Assembly (NCBI GenBank): GCA_947627885.1
Contig: CANQXP010000001.1
Location: 1-64,000, forward strand
DNA: 64,000 bases
DNA from: an uncultured Rikenella sp.
GTDB taxonomy: Bacteria > Bacteroidota > Bacteroidia > Bacteroidales > Rikenellaceae
Direction of reading: 5' to 3'
Numbering within the stretch: position 1 is the stretch's first letter; each line of letters opens with the position of its first letter. Made by a program: the position numbers and the translations under genes. Shown in pieces: positions 15,158 through 23,474 of the stretch. The notes beneath the pieces were generated by a model. That model ran no database searches, was not told the DNA's origin, and was given only the letters and a program-made list of their open reading frames with translations.

Positions 15158-16087
15158 ATGGACGCCAAAGGATATATACCCATTAGCCGCCGGATATTTG
15201 AACACCCATTTTGGTGTGAAGACCGCGAATACTCCAGGTTCGAAGCGTGGCTCGATCTGCTACAGACGGCCGGATTTGAGAACAGGATACAGTATGTCGG
15301 CTATAGAGGGGTGAGTCTGAAGCGAGGTCAACAGGTAGCAGCTGTTCGAAGCCTTGCCGAGAGATGGCGGTGGGGAAAACATAAGGTCGAACTATTCCTG
15401 AAACACTTGCAGGACGAAGGCATGATAGCCAAGGGGACAGACAAGGGGACAGGAGTTACGATTATAACAATCGTAAAATACGATACTTACAATTCCAATT
15501 CATTAGATCAGGGGACGCAAGGGGGGACAACAGGGGGACAGCAAGGGGACACGAAGGGGACATATATAAATAAAGTTAATAATACTACCCTAACGGGTAG
15601 TGATAGTTGTGAGAGTACAGAACGTAAAAGACTGAAAAAGGGGGATTGTAAGGGGGAAGAATCCAAGTCGCCCATGCAGACCGAGCCTGAGAGCCAAAGC
15701 TGGCGAGACGACTTCGAGGTTTACCTATCCGAACTTCGGAAAGTTTACACGGCCCTCCTGATCGATTCACCCTGGCTCCAACAGCAGCAACGCATTAATC
15801 CCGGAGTGGACATCCCGTTAACGCTTGAAAAAGCTTGTGTCAACTTCTGGGCAACTGAAGCGGGCTGGCATAACAAGAAAGCTAAGAAAACCGCCCGGAT
15901 CAACTGGAAACAAACCCTCGCCAATGCTATCGCAAATCCGCAAAACAGAGTTTACCATGAACGAAGAATTATCGCCCCTAATGGCTCTCATTCGACAAGA
16001 GAGGCCGAAAAACGAGCTGGCCGTGCAGAACTGGGCGGACTCGCTGCGGCTATCTTATCTGGCACTCCCGGTAAAGAGAATCGATGA
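15158..16087 (+). CDS. Replication initiation protein (O-like/DnaD-like)
   Basis: 309 residues. The N-terminal half is a winged helix typical of phage replication proteins (GYIPISRRIFEHPFW, FEAWLDLLQTAGF, SLAERWRWGKHKVELFLKHL, GMIAKGTDKGTGVTIITI). A low-complexity Gly/Thr/Gln linker (about 92-145) is encoded by seven GGGGACA repeats that look like origin iterons. The C-terminal part has ACVNFWATEAGWHNKKAKKTARINWKQTLANAI, as in replisome organiser tails. As with lambda O, the origin is probably inside the gene. It overlaps the next gene by 131 bp. Confidence 0.8.
   Translation: MDAKGYIPISRRIFEHPFWCEDREYSRFEAWLDLLQTAGFENRIQYVGYRGVSLKRGQQVAAVRSLAERWRWGKHKVELFLKHLQDEGMIAKGTDKGTGVTIITIVKYDTYNSNSLDQGTQGGTTGGQQGDTKGTYINKVNNTTLTGSDSCESTERKRLKKGDCKGEESKSPMQTEPESQSWRDDFEVYLSELRKVYTALLIDSPWLQQQQRINPGVDIPLTLEKACVNFWATEAGWHNKKAKKTARINWKQTLANAIANPQNRVYHERRIIAPNGSHSTREAEKRAGRAELGGLAAAILSGTPGKENR
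15433..15601. other. Candidate replication origin: iterons plus AT-rich segment
   Basis: GGGGACA (one GGGGACG) starts at 15433, 15445, 15511, 15523, 15534, 15545 and 15556, so the last five are spaced 11-12 bp, one helical turn apart. An AT-rich stretch (15563-15584) and a perfect 7-bp hairpin (15584-15601) follow. Iterons on one face of DNA beside an AT-rich unwinding region inside an initiator gene are the lambda ori layout. Confidence 0.6.
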
Positions 16088-16532
16088 TGTGATCGCGCTT
16101 GAGAATCCCACACCGTTGGTAAAGATCAGTAAGGCTTTTGGAGAAGATCACACGTTAGCAGCGTTGGTGATCGTGGTGAACGATCTGGTAGACTTCTTCA
16201 ACGTGCCTAACTCGATGGGACAAGAGCAGATTGCCTACACGGTGCGGATGATCCGGGACGAGTATTACTACTTCACCATCGAGGATTTCAAGGTTTGCTT
16301 CGACAATGCCAAAAAGGGACGATACGGGAAGTTGTATGGAGGAATTGATGGTTCCGTGATTATGGGGTGGCTGGCCCAATATGCCGAGGAACGTATGCAG
16401 GCCTTTGCAGAACATAACGACCGTAAGGCCTATAGCGACAAGGAGCGTTATGAACGTCGCGGAGATATTCAGAAGGTTGCCGAAATGGAGCTGCGACAGA
16501 TTCTGGGACGAAATTACAAATCAAGTATTTAA
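15957..16532 (+). CDS. Conserved phage replication-region protein
   Basis: 191 residues from ATG 15957, in another frame than the overlapping initiator end. Patterns: NPTPLVKISKAFGEDHTLAALVIVVNDLVDFFNV, EQIAYTVRMIRDEYYYFTIEDFKVCFDNAKKGRYGKLYGGIDGSVIMGWLAQY. The last segment is characteristic of a protein that follows initiators in Bacteroidota phages and plasmid-like elements. A helicase-loader role is only inferred. Confidence 0.7.
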   Translation: MNEELSPLMALIRQERPKNELAVQNWADSLRLSYLALPVKRIDDVIALENPTPLVKISKAFGEDHTLAALVIVVNDLVDFFNVPNSMGQEQIAYTVRMIRDEYYYFTIEDFKVCFDNAKKGRYGKLYGGIDGSVIMGWLAQYAEERMQAFAEHNDRKAYSDKERYERRGDIQKVAEMELRQILGRNYKSSI

Positions 16533-16565
16533 TCGCTTCGCTTACGAGGCGCAATCTTTCAGAAA

Positions 16566-16664
16566 ATGAAAATCAACATCATCCATAACTGCGACAGCCT
16601 AAGTTGTATCGGTTATGAGCTGAACCCGGAATACCTCGCTATCTCGGAGCGCCGGATCCGGTAA
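16566..16664 (+). pseudogene. Collapsed DNA methyltransferase (N- and C-terminal ends only)
   Basis: A 32-residue frame begins MKINIIHNCDSL, like the first residues of Dam-type N6-adenine methyltransferases (their IxNxDC start), and jumps directly to GYELNPEYLAISERRIR, the C-terminal AdoMet-binding end (GIELNPEY...A..R) of the same family. The catalytic DPPY region and the rest are missing. I infer an internal deletion that kept the frame. Confidence 0.55.
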
Positions 16665-16696
16665 GAGTTGGGGATGTTCTCTAATGCAATGGAGCT

Positions 16697-16867
16697 ATGA
16701 ACAATCAAATCACCCCCGCCGACCTCCGGGAACGACAAGCGTGGACGCTGGAGCAGAAGATAGACCACAGCGTCGGCGTCATTGAGGCATTCTGCACCTA
16801 TTGCAAAGAGCAAGGCCGCACGCCGTTCGTGTCGTTCTGCAAAACCTTTTCAGATAATGATTACTAA
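16697..16867 (+). CDS. Hypothetical 56-residue protein
   Basis: Helical small protein with three cysteines in the second half (FCTYCKEQG, SFCKTF), overlapping the next gene by 11 bp. The frame, the start spacing after ggagct and the overlap support a real gene. Function unknown. Confidence 0.5.
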   Translation: MNNQITPADLRERQAWTLEQKIDHSVGVIEAFCTYCKEQGRTPFVSFCKTFSDNDY

Positions 16868-17723
16868 GACATTACAACGAAAAATAGACTACTCAATCGA
16901 CCTCCTACGGAAAGCCGAGCCACTCGCTCTGCGAATGCATCCGGACGGGTTTCATCTCGCATTTTCAGGCGGTAAGGATAGCCAAGTCCTCTACCATCTT
17001 GCCCAGATGGCTGAAGTAAAGTTCGAGGCTCAGATGCAAGTGACGACGATTGATCCGCCGGAGTTGATGGCTTTCGTGCGAAAGAACTATCCTGAGGTGG
17101 AGCTCCACCGGCCGCCGCTCAACTTCTACCAATTGGTGGAAAAGAAGCACATGCTTCCAACAAGGAAGGCCCGGTGGTGTTGCGCCGAACTGAAAGAGCG
17201 TGCAGGGAGGGGGAAGGTAACATTGACCGGTGTTCGAGCGGCGGAAAGTGCAAGGCGGGCCAAGAGGGCCGAGGTGGAACGGACGAACGCAAACAAGAAC
17301 AGACGGAAGCAGTACAACGACCCGGATGTGCTTTTTGGAGCGGCGGGCGAAATGCTGCATCAGTGCGTGAAGGGTGCCGACCGAATTGTTGTATCGCCAT
17401 TGTTTCGGTGGACAGATTCGGATGTTTGGAATTTCATTCGGGGCAACAATATCGAGTATTGCCGCCTATACGACGAAGGATGCCATCGTATCGGCTGTAT
17501 GTTTTGCCCAATAGCGTCCAAAAAAGAGAAGTCGCTACAGCGTCTCCGCTATCCCGGGTTCGAGCGTGCATTTAAAAGATGTATTCAACGTATGATAGAG
17601 AGCGATGGATTCATGAATAGATATAATGCTACCGCCGACGAGGTGTTCGATTGGTATGTATCCAACGAGACAGCAGACCAATATTTTGGGATGCTCCGCT
17701 CTCAGGGTACCCTCGAACTATAA
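16857..17723 (+). CDS. PAPS reductase-family (PP-loop ATP pyrophosphatase) protein
   Basis: 288 residues. PP-loop AFSGGKDSQVLYHLA near residue 40, RWCCAELKE, VTLTGVRAAESARRAK, SPLFRWTDSDVWNFI and two Cys pairs CHRIGCMFCP. The family activates substrates by adenylation in sulfate reduction, tRNA thiolation and DNA phosphorothioation (DndC). Phage members often occur next to DNA modification genes; here a methyltransferase remnant is just upstream. The start at 16857 is chosen because it directly precedes the conserved helix and overlaps the small gene. Confidence 0.85.
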   Translation: MITKTLQRKIDYSIDLLRKAEPLALRMHPDGFHLAFSGGKDSQVLYHLAQMAEVKFEAQMQVTTIDPPELMAFVRKNYPEVELHRPPLNFYQLVEKKHMLPTRKARWCCAELKERAGRGKVTLTGVRAAESARRAKRAEVERTNANKNRRKQYNDPDVLFGAAGEMLHQCVKGADRIVVSPLFRWTDSDVWNFIRGNNIEYCRLYDEGCHRIGCMFCPIASKKEKSLQRLRYPGFERAFKRCIQRMIESDGFMNRYNATADEVFDWYVSNETADQYFGMLRSQGTLEL

Positions 17724-17765
17724 CCCCACCCTCCGCGGGGATGGCGGAGGAATAAACCTCAAATA

Positions 17766-18089
17766 ATGAAAATCATGAACGACAAACAATTCAAAGGATC
17801 GCCGAAGCCGTGGCAAAAAGGCGAACATATGATGCAAGTACGCGATTTAGCGGGTTCGGTAGTATGTAATTGCCCGGTGACAAGAGGTATTGATACTATC
17901 AAGGAAACGGAGGCCAACACCCGACTTATTGCCGCTGCGCCGGACTTGTTGGAAGCGCTGATGGAATTAATGCACCTGCATGGTTGCGAAGCAGAGGGTA
18001 TAGAATGCGCGTTGCCCACCGCAGAACAATGGTTCGCAGCTGAAAACAAGGCGGCGGCCGCAATCAACAAGGCGCTCGGAAACGAATAA
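17766..18089 (+). CDS. Hypothetical phage protein (LIAAAPDLLEAL family)
   Basis: 107 residues. It contains ANTRLIAAAPDLLEALMEL, a motif very common in small uncharacterised proteins of tailed phages, with W and Cys/His residues around it. The start may be ATG 17766 or 17775. Function unknown. Confidence 0.65.
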   Translation: MKIMNDKQFKGSPKPWQKGEHMMQVRDLAGSVVCNCPVTRGIDTIKETEANTRLIAAAPDLLEALMELMHLHGCEAEGIECALPTAEQWFAAENKAAAAINKALGNE

Positions 18090-18100
18090 CACCAACCACT

Positions 18101-18463
18101 ATGCAACTGAACTACAACCATGAATTTGCGGAAGCCCTGCGGGCCGGTACCAAAATTCACACCATCCGACGGAAAGAGGTACAGCCGGGCACGAAATTAA
18201 CGCACGTAATCTATCCATACGATAGAACGCGGCGCGAGGTGGTGTTAGAAAACACCTGCACAGGCTGCCAGCACGTAACAATCGGAAAGCATCCGGATGG
18301 CAATGTAACTATGTCCGTCGATGGACGCGTTTTGCCGCCTTGCGTGACAGCCGAAATCCTTCAAAATGACGGCATTTACCTAATGGAAATACGATCATTT
18401 AACCGCTATTTCGGCGATTGGTTTGCGGGCTATATCATTCATTGGACTGGCAAAAGGTATTAA
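18101..18463 (+). CDS. ASCH/PUA-like phage protein
   Basis: 120 residues. The beginning FAEALRAGTKIHTIRRKEVQPGTKL resembles ASCH-type beta-barrel proteins (K.HTIR near the start), followed by beta strands and a final FGDWFAGYIIHWTGKRY. Such domains bind RNA or modified bases. The family call is tentative. Confidence 0.6.
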   Translation: MQLNYNHEFAEALRAGTKIHTIRRKEVQPGTKLTHVIYPYDRTRREVVLENTCTGCQHVTIGKHPDGNVTMSVDGRVLPPCVTAEILQNDGIYLMEIRSFNRYFGDWFAGYIIHWTGKRY

Positions 18464-18481
18464 CAACTAAATCAAACGGTT

Positions 18482-18742
18482 ATGAAAAGCAAGCGAGCAA
18501 AAGAAATTCTGAATCGATCTTATGATGGCGGTCATGTCTGTTTCGAAAATGCTGAATCAGCAGTCGAAATTGCCGAGTCCGAGCGCGACGCGAAGGCGGT
18601 GGAGGCGCACCGTAGTACCTGCCAATATCTGTTTAATGACAATCCTGATTTGCCGTTATGCGATATAACTGGTGATATGATGGATTGCGACTGTAATTGC
18701 GAATTTATGAGGTCATTCATCAAAAAACTGAACGAAGAATAA
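18482..18742 (+). CDS. Hypothetical phage protein
   Basis: 86 residues with an acidic helix (NAESAVEIAESERDAKAVEAH) and a Cys/Asp-rich tail (LPLCDITGDMMDCDCNCEF). No family recognised. Two bp separate it from the next gene. Confidence 0.55.
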   Translation: MKSKRAKEILNRSYDGGHVCFENAESAVEIAESERDAKAVEAHRSTCQYLFNDNPDLPLCDITGDMMDCDCNCEFMRSFIKKLNEE

Positions 18743-18744
18743 CC

Positions 18745-18930
18745 ATGAAAGACAAACGAGAAAAATTAGCGATCATGATGTTCTGCCGCAGCTATTTGTA
18801 CGTCGCCGGCATCCTGACTAATGCCGAAGAAGAAAAGGTACTCAGTCGAATTAAGAAATACCAGGATCAGCACCAGATCGTAATAACCGAGGAGCAGCTC
18901 GACAGCGTCGAAGTTATTTATAAAGACTAA
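18745..18930 (+). CDS. Hypothetical phage protein
   Basis: 61 residues from ATG 18745, basic then acidic, helical (NAEEEKVLSRIKKYQDQH). Member of a run of tightly spaced small early genes. Confidence 0.55.
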   Translation: MKDKREKLAIMMFCRSYLYVAGILTNAEEEKVLSRIKKYQDQHQIVITEEQLDSVEVIYKD

Positions 18931-18935
18931 TAGCC

Positions 18936-19445
18936 ATGACCACATTTAAGCAATCTGCATTTGTAAAGGTCGTTGACCCCGAACAGCGAAAAGAGCTGTG
19001 CGAGTGGCTTGAAAACATTGGATACAATAAACCTGAAACATGGGCAGATAAAAGCCTTGACCGATGTAAAACCATCCGAGTTGATGTCGATAAGGTTTTC
19101 CGAACACCCCAGTGTGATGTGTCACACTTTAGTAATGATAGTAGATTCATCGACTGCGGCACCAATATCGAAATGTTCCGGGCGTTGGCGACACTTAGGA
19201 ATGATTCGGACTACGGGCAATGGTTTATTTCGCCCGGTGGATGCTGGCGGATATGTAGTCGTGGGAGTTGGACTGACGACCAAATGTTATCTCCCGTATG
19301 GCACAAAGCCACTCCCGACGAGATCGTGGAACACTTTAAAAACAAATACAAACGAACGATCACCCTATCCCGCCCGAAGTCCTGCGTACCACGCGGGCGG
19401 CCAGTAGGACGGGACGGGGTGATTTATCAAATAAATGTCAGATAA
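18936..19445 (+). CDS. Hypothetical phage protein
   Basis: 169 residues, mixed alpha/beta, with QSAFVKVVDPEQRKELCEWLENIGY at the N-terminus, GTNIEMFRALATLRNDSDYGQWFIS in the middle and a basic tail. No recognised domain. Starts 5 bp after the previous gene. Confidence 0.6.
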   Translation: MTTFKQSAFVKVVDPEQRKELCEWLENIGYNKPETWADKSLDRCKTIRVDVDKVFRTPQCDVSHFSNDSRFIDCGTNIEMFRALATLRNDSDYGQWFISPGGCWRICSRGSWTDDQMLSPVWHKATPDEIVEHFKNKYKRTITLSRPKSCVPRGRPVGRDGVIYQINVR

Positions 19446-19463
19446 ACAACACATGGAATATGT

Positions 19464-19706
19464 ATGAATTGGATCACTTTTAAACCGGATCTCGCCGCTG
19501 TAGGTAAAAGAGTAGCCAGCTTTCCGGATCACAGGCACAATGTCCGCGAGGGTGTCATCTTCGAGATCGACGAGCATTATATCCGCGTGGATTACTCAGG
19601 CTATGGCGTCTGCACTCTCAAGCGCCATAGTGGCCGACTCTGGAATGAACACATTGACACTTCGTTGGATATAGGAATGATCGAAGCAACAGAAACCAAG
19701 GAATAG
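19464..19706 (+). CDS. Hypothetical phage protein
   Basis: 80 residues with an SH3-like beta pattern (GKRVASFPDHR, REGVIFEIDEHYIRVDYSGYGVC). Function unknown. Confidence 0.55.
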   Translation: MNWITFKPDLAAVGKRVASFPDHRHNVREGVIFEIDEHYIRVDYSGYGVCTLKRHSGRLWNEHIDTSLDIGMIEATETKE

Positions 19707-19709
19707 CAT

Positions 19710-19865
19710 ATGCCTGAACCCCACAAAACCACTACCGACAAGATAAAGAAAGCCATCTGCAAGGAATGCCCGGATGCGAGATATACAGTAGGTTATCGAC
19801 GCGTCCTGATTTGCACAGATGACTGCTGGATACGCAAAGCGATAAAAAACTCAGAGAAAAAGTAA
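19710..19865 (+). CDS. Small four-cysteine protein
   Basis: 51 residues with CKEC and CTDDC (a zinc-knuckle spacing) and basic ends. Its stop overlaps the next start (TAATG). Likely translated with the nuclease gene downstream. Confidence 0.5.
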   Translation: MPEPHKTTTDKIKKAICKECPDARYTVGYRRVLICTDDCWIRKAIKNSEKK

Positions 19866-20266
19866 TGTCCGTCAAAAGATCCTCATTTATAGCGCCGCAC
19901 CTTTTACAGCGCCGAGCGCCGCGGCACGAAGAAAGCGATTTGCAAATAGCCTGCGTTCGATGGTTCCGGCTTCAATATCCGCAATATGCCAAACTCCTAT
20001 TTGCCGTGCCTAATGGAGACAACCGAAACCTCCGTGAGGCAGCACGTATGAAAGCCGAGGGAGTGACTGCCGGCGTGTTCGACAAGATACTGTTGATTCC
20101 CCGCAACGGTTACGGGGCATTATGCCTGGAGGCAAAAACCCCACGCGGTAGAATATCTGCCAGCCAAAAAGAGTGGCAGCAGATCGCCGAGAAGGCTGGC
20201 AACAAATGCGTCGTCTATCGTTCGTTCGAAGAATTCCGCGCCATAATACAAGAATACCTGAAATAG
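19865..20266 (+). CDS. VRR-NUC domain nuclease
   Basis: 133 residues. Pattern ESDLQIACVRWFRLQYP, FAVPNGDNRN, AGVFDKILL and LCLEAKTPRGRISASQKEW is the VRR-NUC PD-(D/E)XK core (D in GVFD, E-x-K in LEAK). Phage members are Holliday-junction or replication-related nucleases. It ends the string of early genes. Confidence 0.88.
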   Translation: MSVKRSSFIAPHLLQRRAPRHEESDLQIACVRWFRLQYPQYAKLLFAVPNGDNRNLREAARMKAEGVTAGVFDKILLIPRNGYGALCLEAKTPRGRISASQKEWQQIAEKAGNKCVVYRSFEEFRAIIQEYLK

Positions 20267-20362
20267 AAAAGGAGGCCCGCTTCCCGGCTGAAACCTCCTG
20301 TTCATCGCAAATCGCCTTTCGCTCTCCGCTTTTCAAAGATAATAATTTTTGGAGAGAAAACA

Positions 20363-20929
20363 ATGCACGACGAGTACGGAAATCAAGTGGCGGGGAGATT
20401 GGAGGATGAAATCGACAATCCACAAAAATCTGCACGGCGGGGCGGCGTGCGCGCCGATGTGGATTATGGATTCTTCTTCTTGGATGATTATGCAGAAGTG
20501 GAGCAATACTTCCGGCTCCGCAGGGAATACCAAAAGAACGAGGCTATCACCTATCTAAATAGATGTCTTCGTAATAACGAGGTTAGAAGATTATCTCGAC
20601 GCAATTCCATGTTGCCTGAAAGTCCTATGGCAGTTTCCCTCCAGGAAACACCGGAAGATACGCTATCCTCCCTGCTACATTCTTTAGTGGATACATTCGT
20701 GCAGAACGACCGTTTCGGCTTCCTGACCGAGGAAGACATCGATAGCGCTATCTCAGTCATAAAAACCCTTTCCAACAGCCGGATGACCTACGAACAGGCG
20801 GCTTCCGAGATCGGCTGTTCCGTCCCTGCGCTCCATACCAAAGTGTGCCGGCATCGTATCAAAACCGAGCATGTGACGTACCTGCGCCGCCATGACGTGG
20901 ATCGTTTAAAAAAGCGTAAGGTGCGATAA
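20363..20929 (+). CDS. Hypothetical protein with C-terminal HTH, possible late regulator
   Basis: 188 residues. Acidic N-terminus, then a helical middle, then MTYEQAASEIGCSVPALHTKVCRHRI (about 146-171), a helix-turn-helix, followed by a basic C-terminus. It is the last gene before a strong terminator and before the virion genes, the usual place for a late activator. It could drive the 31-bp late elements at 24998, 30557 and 43822; that is inference only. Confidence 0.6.
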   Translation: MHDEYGNQVAGRLEDEIDNPQKSARRGGVRADVDYGFFFLDDYAEVEQYFRLRREYQKNEAITYLNRCLRNNEVRRLSRRNSMLPESPMAVSLQETPEDTLSSLLHSLVDTFVQNDRFGFLTEEDIDSAISVIKTLSNSRMTYEQAASEIGCSVPALHTKVCRHRIKTEHVTYLRRHDVDRLKKRKVR

Positions 20930-20975
20930 AATATTAAAGACCTGCATACCAATCTTTTAAATCATAATATCTTTC

Positions 20976-21020
20976 AAAGTGAAAGGCCCTGCATTCCTGT
21001 GCAGGGCCTTCTCACTTTTG
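20976..21020 (+). terminator. Strong rho-independent terminator
   Basis: A stem of about 18 bp (aaagtgaaaggccctgca with its near-perfect complement) and a 6-nt loop, ending in a T-rich stretch. It closes the early region. Confidence 0.85.
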
Positions 21021-21082
21021 TCTTGTAGCTACGACGGGAAACCCGCTCCGCGAATGCGGGTAAAATCTCAAAATATAAGACA

Positions 21083-21985
21083 ATGATGTCAGGAGACAAA
21101 ATTTTTATGTTCGACCAGCCTGACGGCGGGTCGAAAGGCACCGACGGCATCCTGGCCATGCTGCCGGGCCTGCTCGGCAACAAAGGTATGGACCCCAATC
21201 TTGTTGCCGCCCTTATGAATGGGAACGGTAACCGGAACGGTTGGGGCGGCGACGGCTGCTGGTGGATCTGGATCATCCTTCTCTTCTTCTGTTGGGGCGG
21301 ATTCGGTGGCAACGGCTTTGGTGCGAACGGCGCGGCCAACGGCCTGCCTGCACAGCTCAACAACGACGCCGGACGTGAACTCCTTATGAATGCAATCCAG
21401 GGCAACGGAAATGCGATCAGCCAACTCGCTTCTTCGCTCAACTGTTCCACCCAGCAGCTCCAAGGCGCCATCTGTAACCTGCAAGGCTCCATTGATAAAG
21501 TAGCCGGACAGGTAGGCATGACCTCCCAGCAGGTAATCAACTCGATTCAGCAGATGGGGTGTCAGATCGGCAACCAGATTGCCTCGTGCTGCTGCGATGT
21601 CCGCACGGCAATCGAGCGCCAGGGCTTCGACAACCAGCTGGCGACGGTCAACCAGACCAACGCACTCCAGGCTTCGGCCAACGCCCAGTTCAACATCCTC
21701 GGCGCCAAGATGGATGCACAGATTCAGATGATAAGCGATAAGTTCTGCTGGCTTGAAAAAGCACGCCTGCAGGATCGTATCGACGAACTGAGCCGGGAGA
21801 ACACCCAGCTGGCGACCGCCGCCTCGCTGCAGGCACAGACCGCGAACATCGTAAACCAGTTGCGTCCGGCGGCTCCGGTGCCGGCCTATATGGTGCAGAA
21901 CCCTAACTGCTGCTATACGCCGACGGTTGCCGTCACCTCCGCACCGCTGTGCGGATGCGCTGCGGCTACCGGCACTGTGATCTAA
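21083..21985 (+). CDS. Gly/Asn-rich phage protein with Trp-rich hydrophobic segment
   Basis: 300 residues. N-terminal polar part, a hydrophobic GCWWIWIILLFFCWGG segment (about 58-75) flanked by Gly/Asn runs, a long helical middle (QQLQGAICNLQGSIDKVAG...) with several Cys clusters (ASCCCDV), a helix KARLQDRIDELSRENTQLATAASLQ, and a Cys-rich end. Similar layouts occur in uncharacterised gut phage proteins. Function unknown; possibly virion or membrane associated. Confidence 0.7.
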   Translation: MMSGDKIFMFDQPDGGSKGTDGILAMLPGLLGNKGMDPNLVAALMNGNGNRNGWGGDGCWWIWIILLFFCWGGFGGNGFGANGAANGLPAQLNNDAGRELLMNAIQGNGNAISQLASSLNCSTQQLQGAICNLQGSIDKVAGQVGMTSQQVINSIQQMGCQIGNQIASCCCDVRTAIERQGFDNQLATVNQTNALQASANAQFNILGAKMDAQIQMISDKFCWLEKARLQDRIDELSRENTQLATAASLQAQTANIVNQLRPAAPVPAYMVQNPNCCYTPTVAVTSAPLCGCAAATGTVI

Positions 21986-22004
21986 GCGAAGAAAGGAGGT
22001 GATT

Positions 22005-22556
22005 ATGTACAATCCTTTCAGACCTGATTTCAGAGTAGTAGTGCCGGGCGCCGTGGTGCCCCGCATCGATGCCGGAGGCATCTTCGTACTGGCTACCACA
22101 GGCAAGGCTTCGGTCGAGGAGGTATCGCTGGACTACGGGATAAACCCATGCCAGTGGAACGCTCTTCCCAATGAAGGCATCCTGTTGTGGAAAGTGCGTC
22201 ATCCGGCGACGGATAACGAAGACTACCTGGCTGTCAATGTCGTGGTGCCTACTTCGGCCGCATCCACTGTGACCTCTTCCAATTCGACTGCGGGAACTAC
22301 CAAAATACCCGTGGTGGATAATAAAGGGACGCAGGCGGAGGGAGGCGATGTCACGAACCCGGTCTCTTCCGGAGGCAGTGAGGGAAGCCCCCTGGGCAGT
22401 TTCACGGAGCATCTGGTGTATTTCAACAAGAGTTCAGGGATCTTCCGCCTGCTCGGAGTGAAAGCCCAGAACAGCCCGTCGCGCAGCGGCAGTCAGGATT
22501 CTTCCGATACCCCGACTGCCCCGTCAGCTCAGAAAGCATCCGCCAACGGCAAGTAA
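22005..22556 (+). CDS. Hypothetical phage protein
   Basis: 183 residues. A folded N-terminal half (FRVVVPGAVVPRIDAGGIFVLATTG, GILLWKVRHPATDNEDYLAVNVVV) is followed by a Ser/Thr/Gly-rich low-complexity linker and tail. The start at 22005 is set by aaaggaggtgat just upstream, a complete Shine-Dalgarno that is unusual in Bacteroidota. It lies in a run of accessory, probably virion-related genes. Confidence 0.65.
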   Translation: MYNPFRPDFRVVVPGAVVPRIDAGGIFVLATTGKASVEEVSLDYGINPCQWNALPNEGILLWKVRHPATDNEDYLAVNVVVPTSAASTVTSSNSTAGTTKIPVVDNKGTQAEGGDVTNPVSSGGSEGSPLGSFTEHLVYFNKSSGIFRLLGVKAQNSPSRSGSQDSSDTPTAPSAQKASANGK

Positions 22557-22621
22557 CAATCAACCGGGCGGAGAGGCCCTGATCCTTTCCGCCTTTTTTC
22601 AAACAACAAAACAAGAAGCAT

Positions 22622-23149
22622 ATGTTCAAGGATCTAAGGAGCGGTTCAATGGTGTACGTGCTGGACAACCGCGACACGCCGCGGTTCTATACCGCGAACC
22701 TCAAAGCGGTTTCGGAACCATACACCCCGCAGCCCCAACTCGGGCAGTATCCCCCCATCGTGCAGCAGTATGTCAATATTACCATAGACAACGAGCCGTG
22801 GGGCGTGCCTGTCAACCTGGAGACGGTATCCAAAAACGGACTGACCGTGTCCTGTACCCGCGAGGGGCTGATGAGCGAGGTGAACGCCATGTACCGCACA
22901 ACCATGGATGCGATCAATTCTTTCGATAAGCAGAAGGAAAACGCCAAGGCTTACGAACAGATCCTGCGGGATCTCGATCCGGCCTATGCCAAATCGAAAG
23001 TCCAGGACGAAAAGATCGAAAGCCTGAACAGCAAGATCGAGGAATTGATGCAGCTGTTGCTCAGTCAGGCGGCACAAAATCATGCACCTGCTCCTGCAAC
23101 GCCTGCGACATCTGCTTCTTCTAAAACCACTAAATCAGAAACGAAATGA
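22622..23149 (+). CDS. Hypothetical phage protein with coiled coil
   Basis: 175 residues: a beta-rich first half (SGSMVYVLDNRDTPRFYTANLKAVS, VNITIDNEPWGVPVNLETVSKNG), a helical coiled coil (about 95-150, KVQDEKIESLNSKIEELMQLLL) and an Ala/Pro/Thr-rich tail. Overlaps the next gene by 4 bp. Function unknown. Confidence 0.65.
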   Translation: MFKDLRSGSMVYVLDNRDTPRFYTANLKAVSEPYTPQPQLGQYPPIVQQYVNITIDNEPWGVPVNLETVSKNGLTVSCTREGLMSEVNAMYRTTMDAINSFDKQKENAKAYEQILRDLDPAYAKSKVQDEKIESLNSKIEELMQLLLSQAAQNHAPAPATPATSASSKTTKSETK

Positions 23150-23463
23150 GTTGGAGAGCAACAATGATCGGCCGGGCCACAGGAGAGGGCGGCGGTCGTG
23201 AGGATTTCGAAGAAATGCTCGAAGAAGCCTACGAAGAGGGCAAAGAAAAGGGCTATCGCAAAGCCCGGCGCGAAATGGAGGGGGATTATGGCGAGCGTGG
23301 CGGTTACAGCGGCGGTACGGGCTCCTACGGTGGCGGCTACGGTCGCCGGGAGGGTATGCCGTATATGGACGATGACGACGACGAATACGGCGAACGCCGT
23401 GGCGTACGCGGCACGGGCCCTTATTCCCGATACACCCGCTCCGGTTACCGCCGTCGGCGCTAA
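23146..23463 (+). CDS. Gly/Tyr/Arg-rich low-complexity protein
   Basis: 105 residues. A helical acidic part (EDFEEMLEEAYEEGKEKGYRKARREMEG) is followed by a Gly/Tyr/Ser region, DDDDDEYGERR and an Arg-rich end. It looks intrinsically disordered and may bind nucleic acid. No family recognised. Confidence 0.6.
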   Translation: MSWRATMIGRATGEGGGREDFEEMLEEAYEEGKEKGYRKARREMEGDYGERGGYSGGTGSYGGGYGRREGMPYMDDDDDEYGERRGVRGTGPYSRYTRSGYRRRR

Positions 23464-23474
23464 AACGTAGAGCC

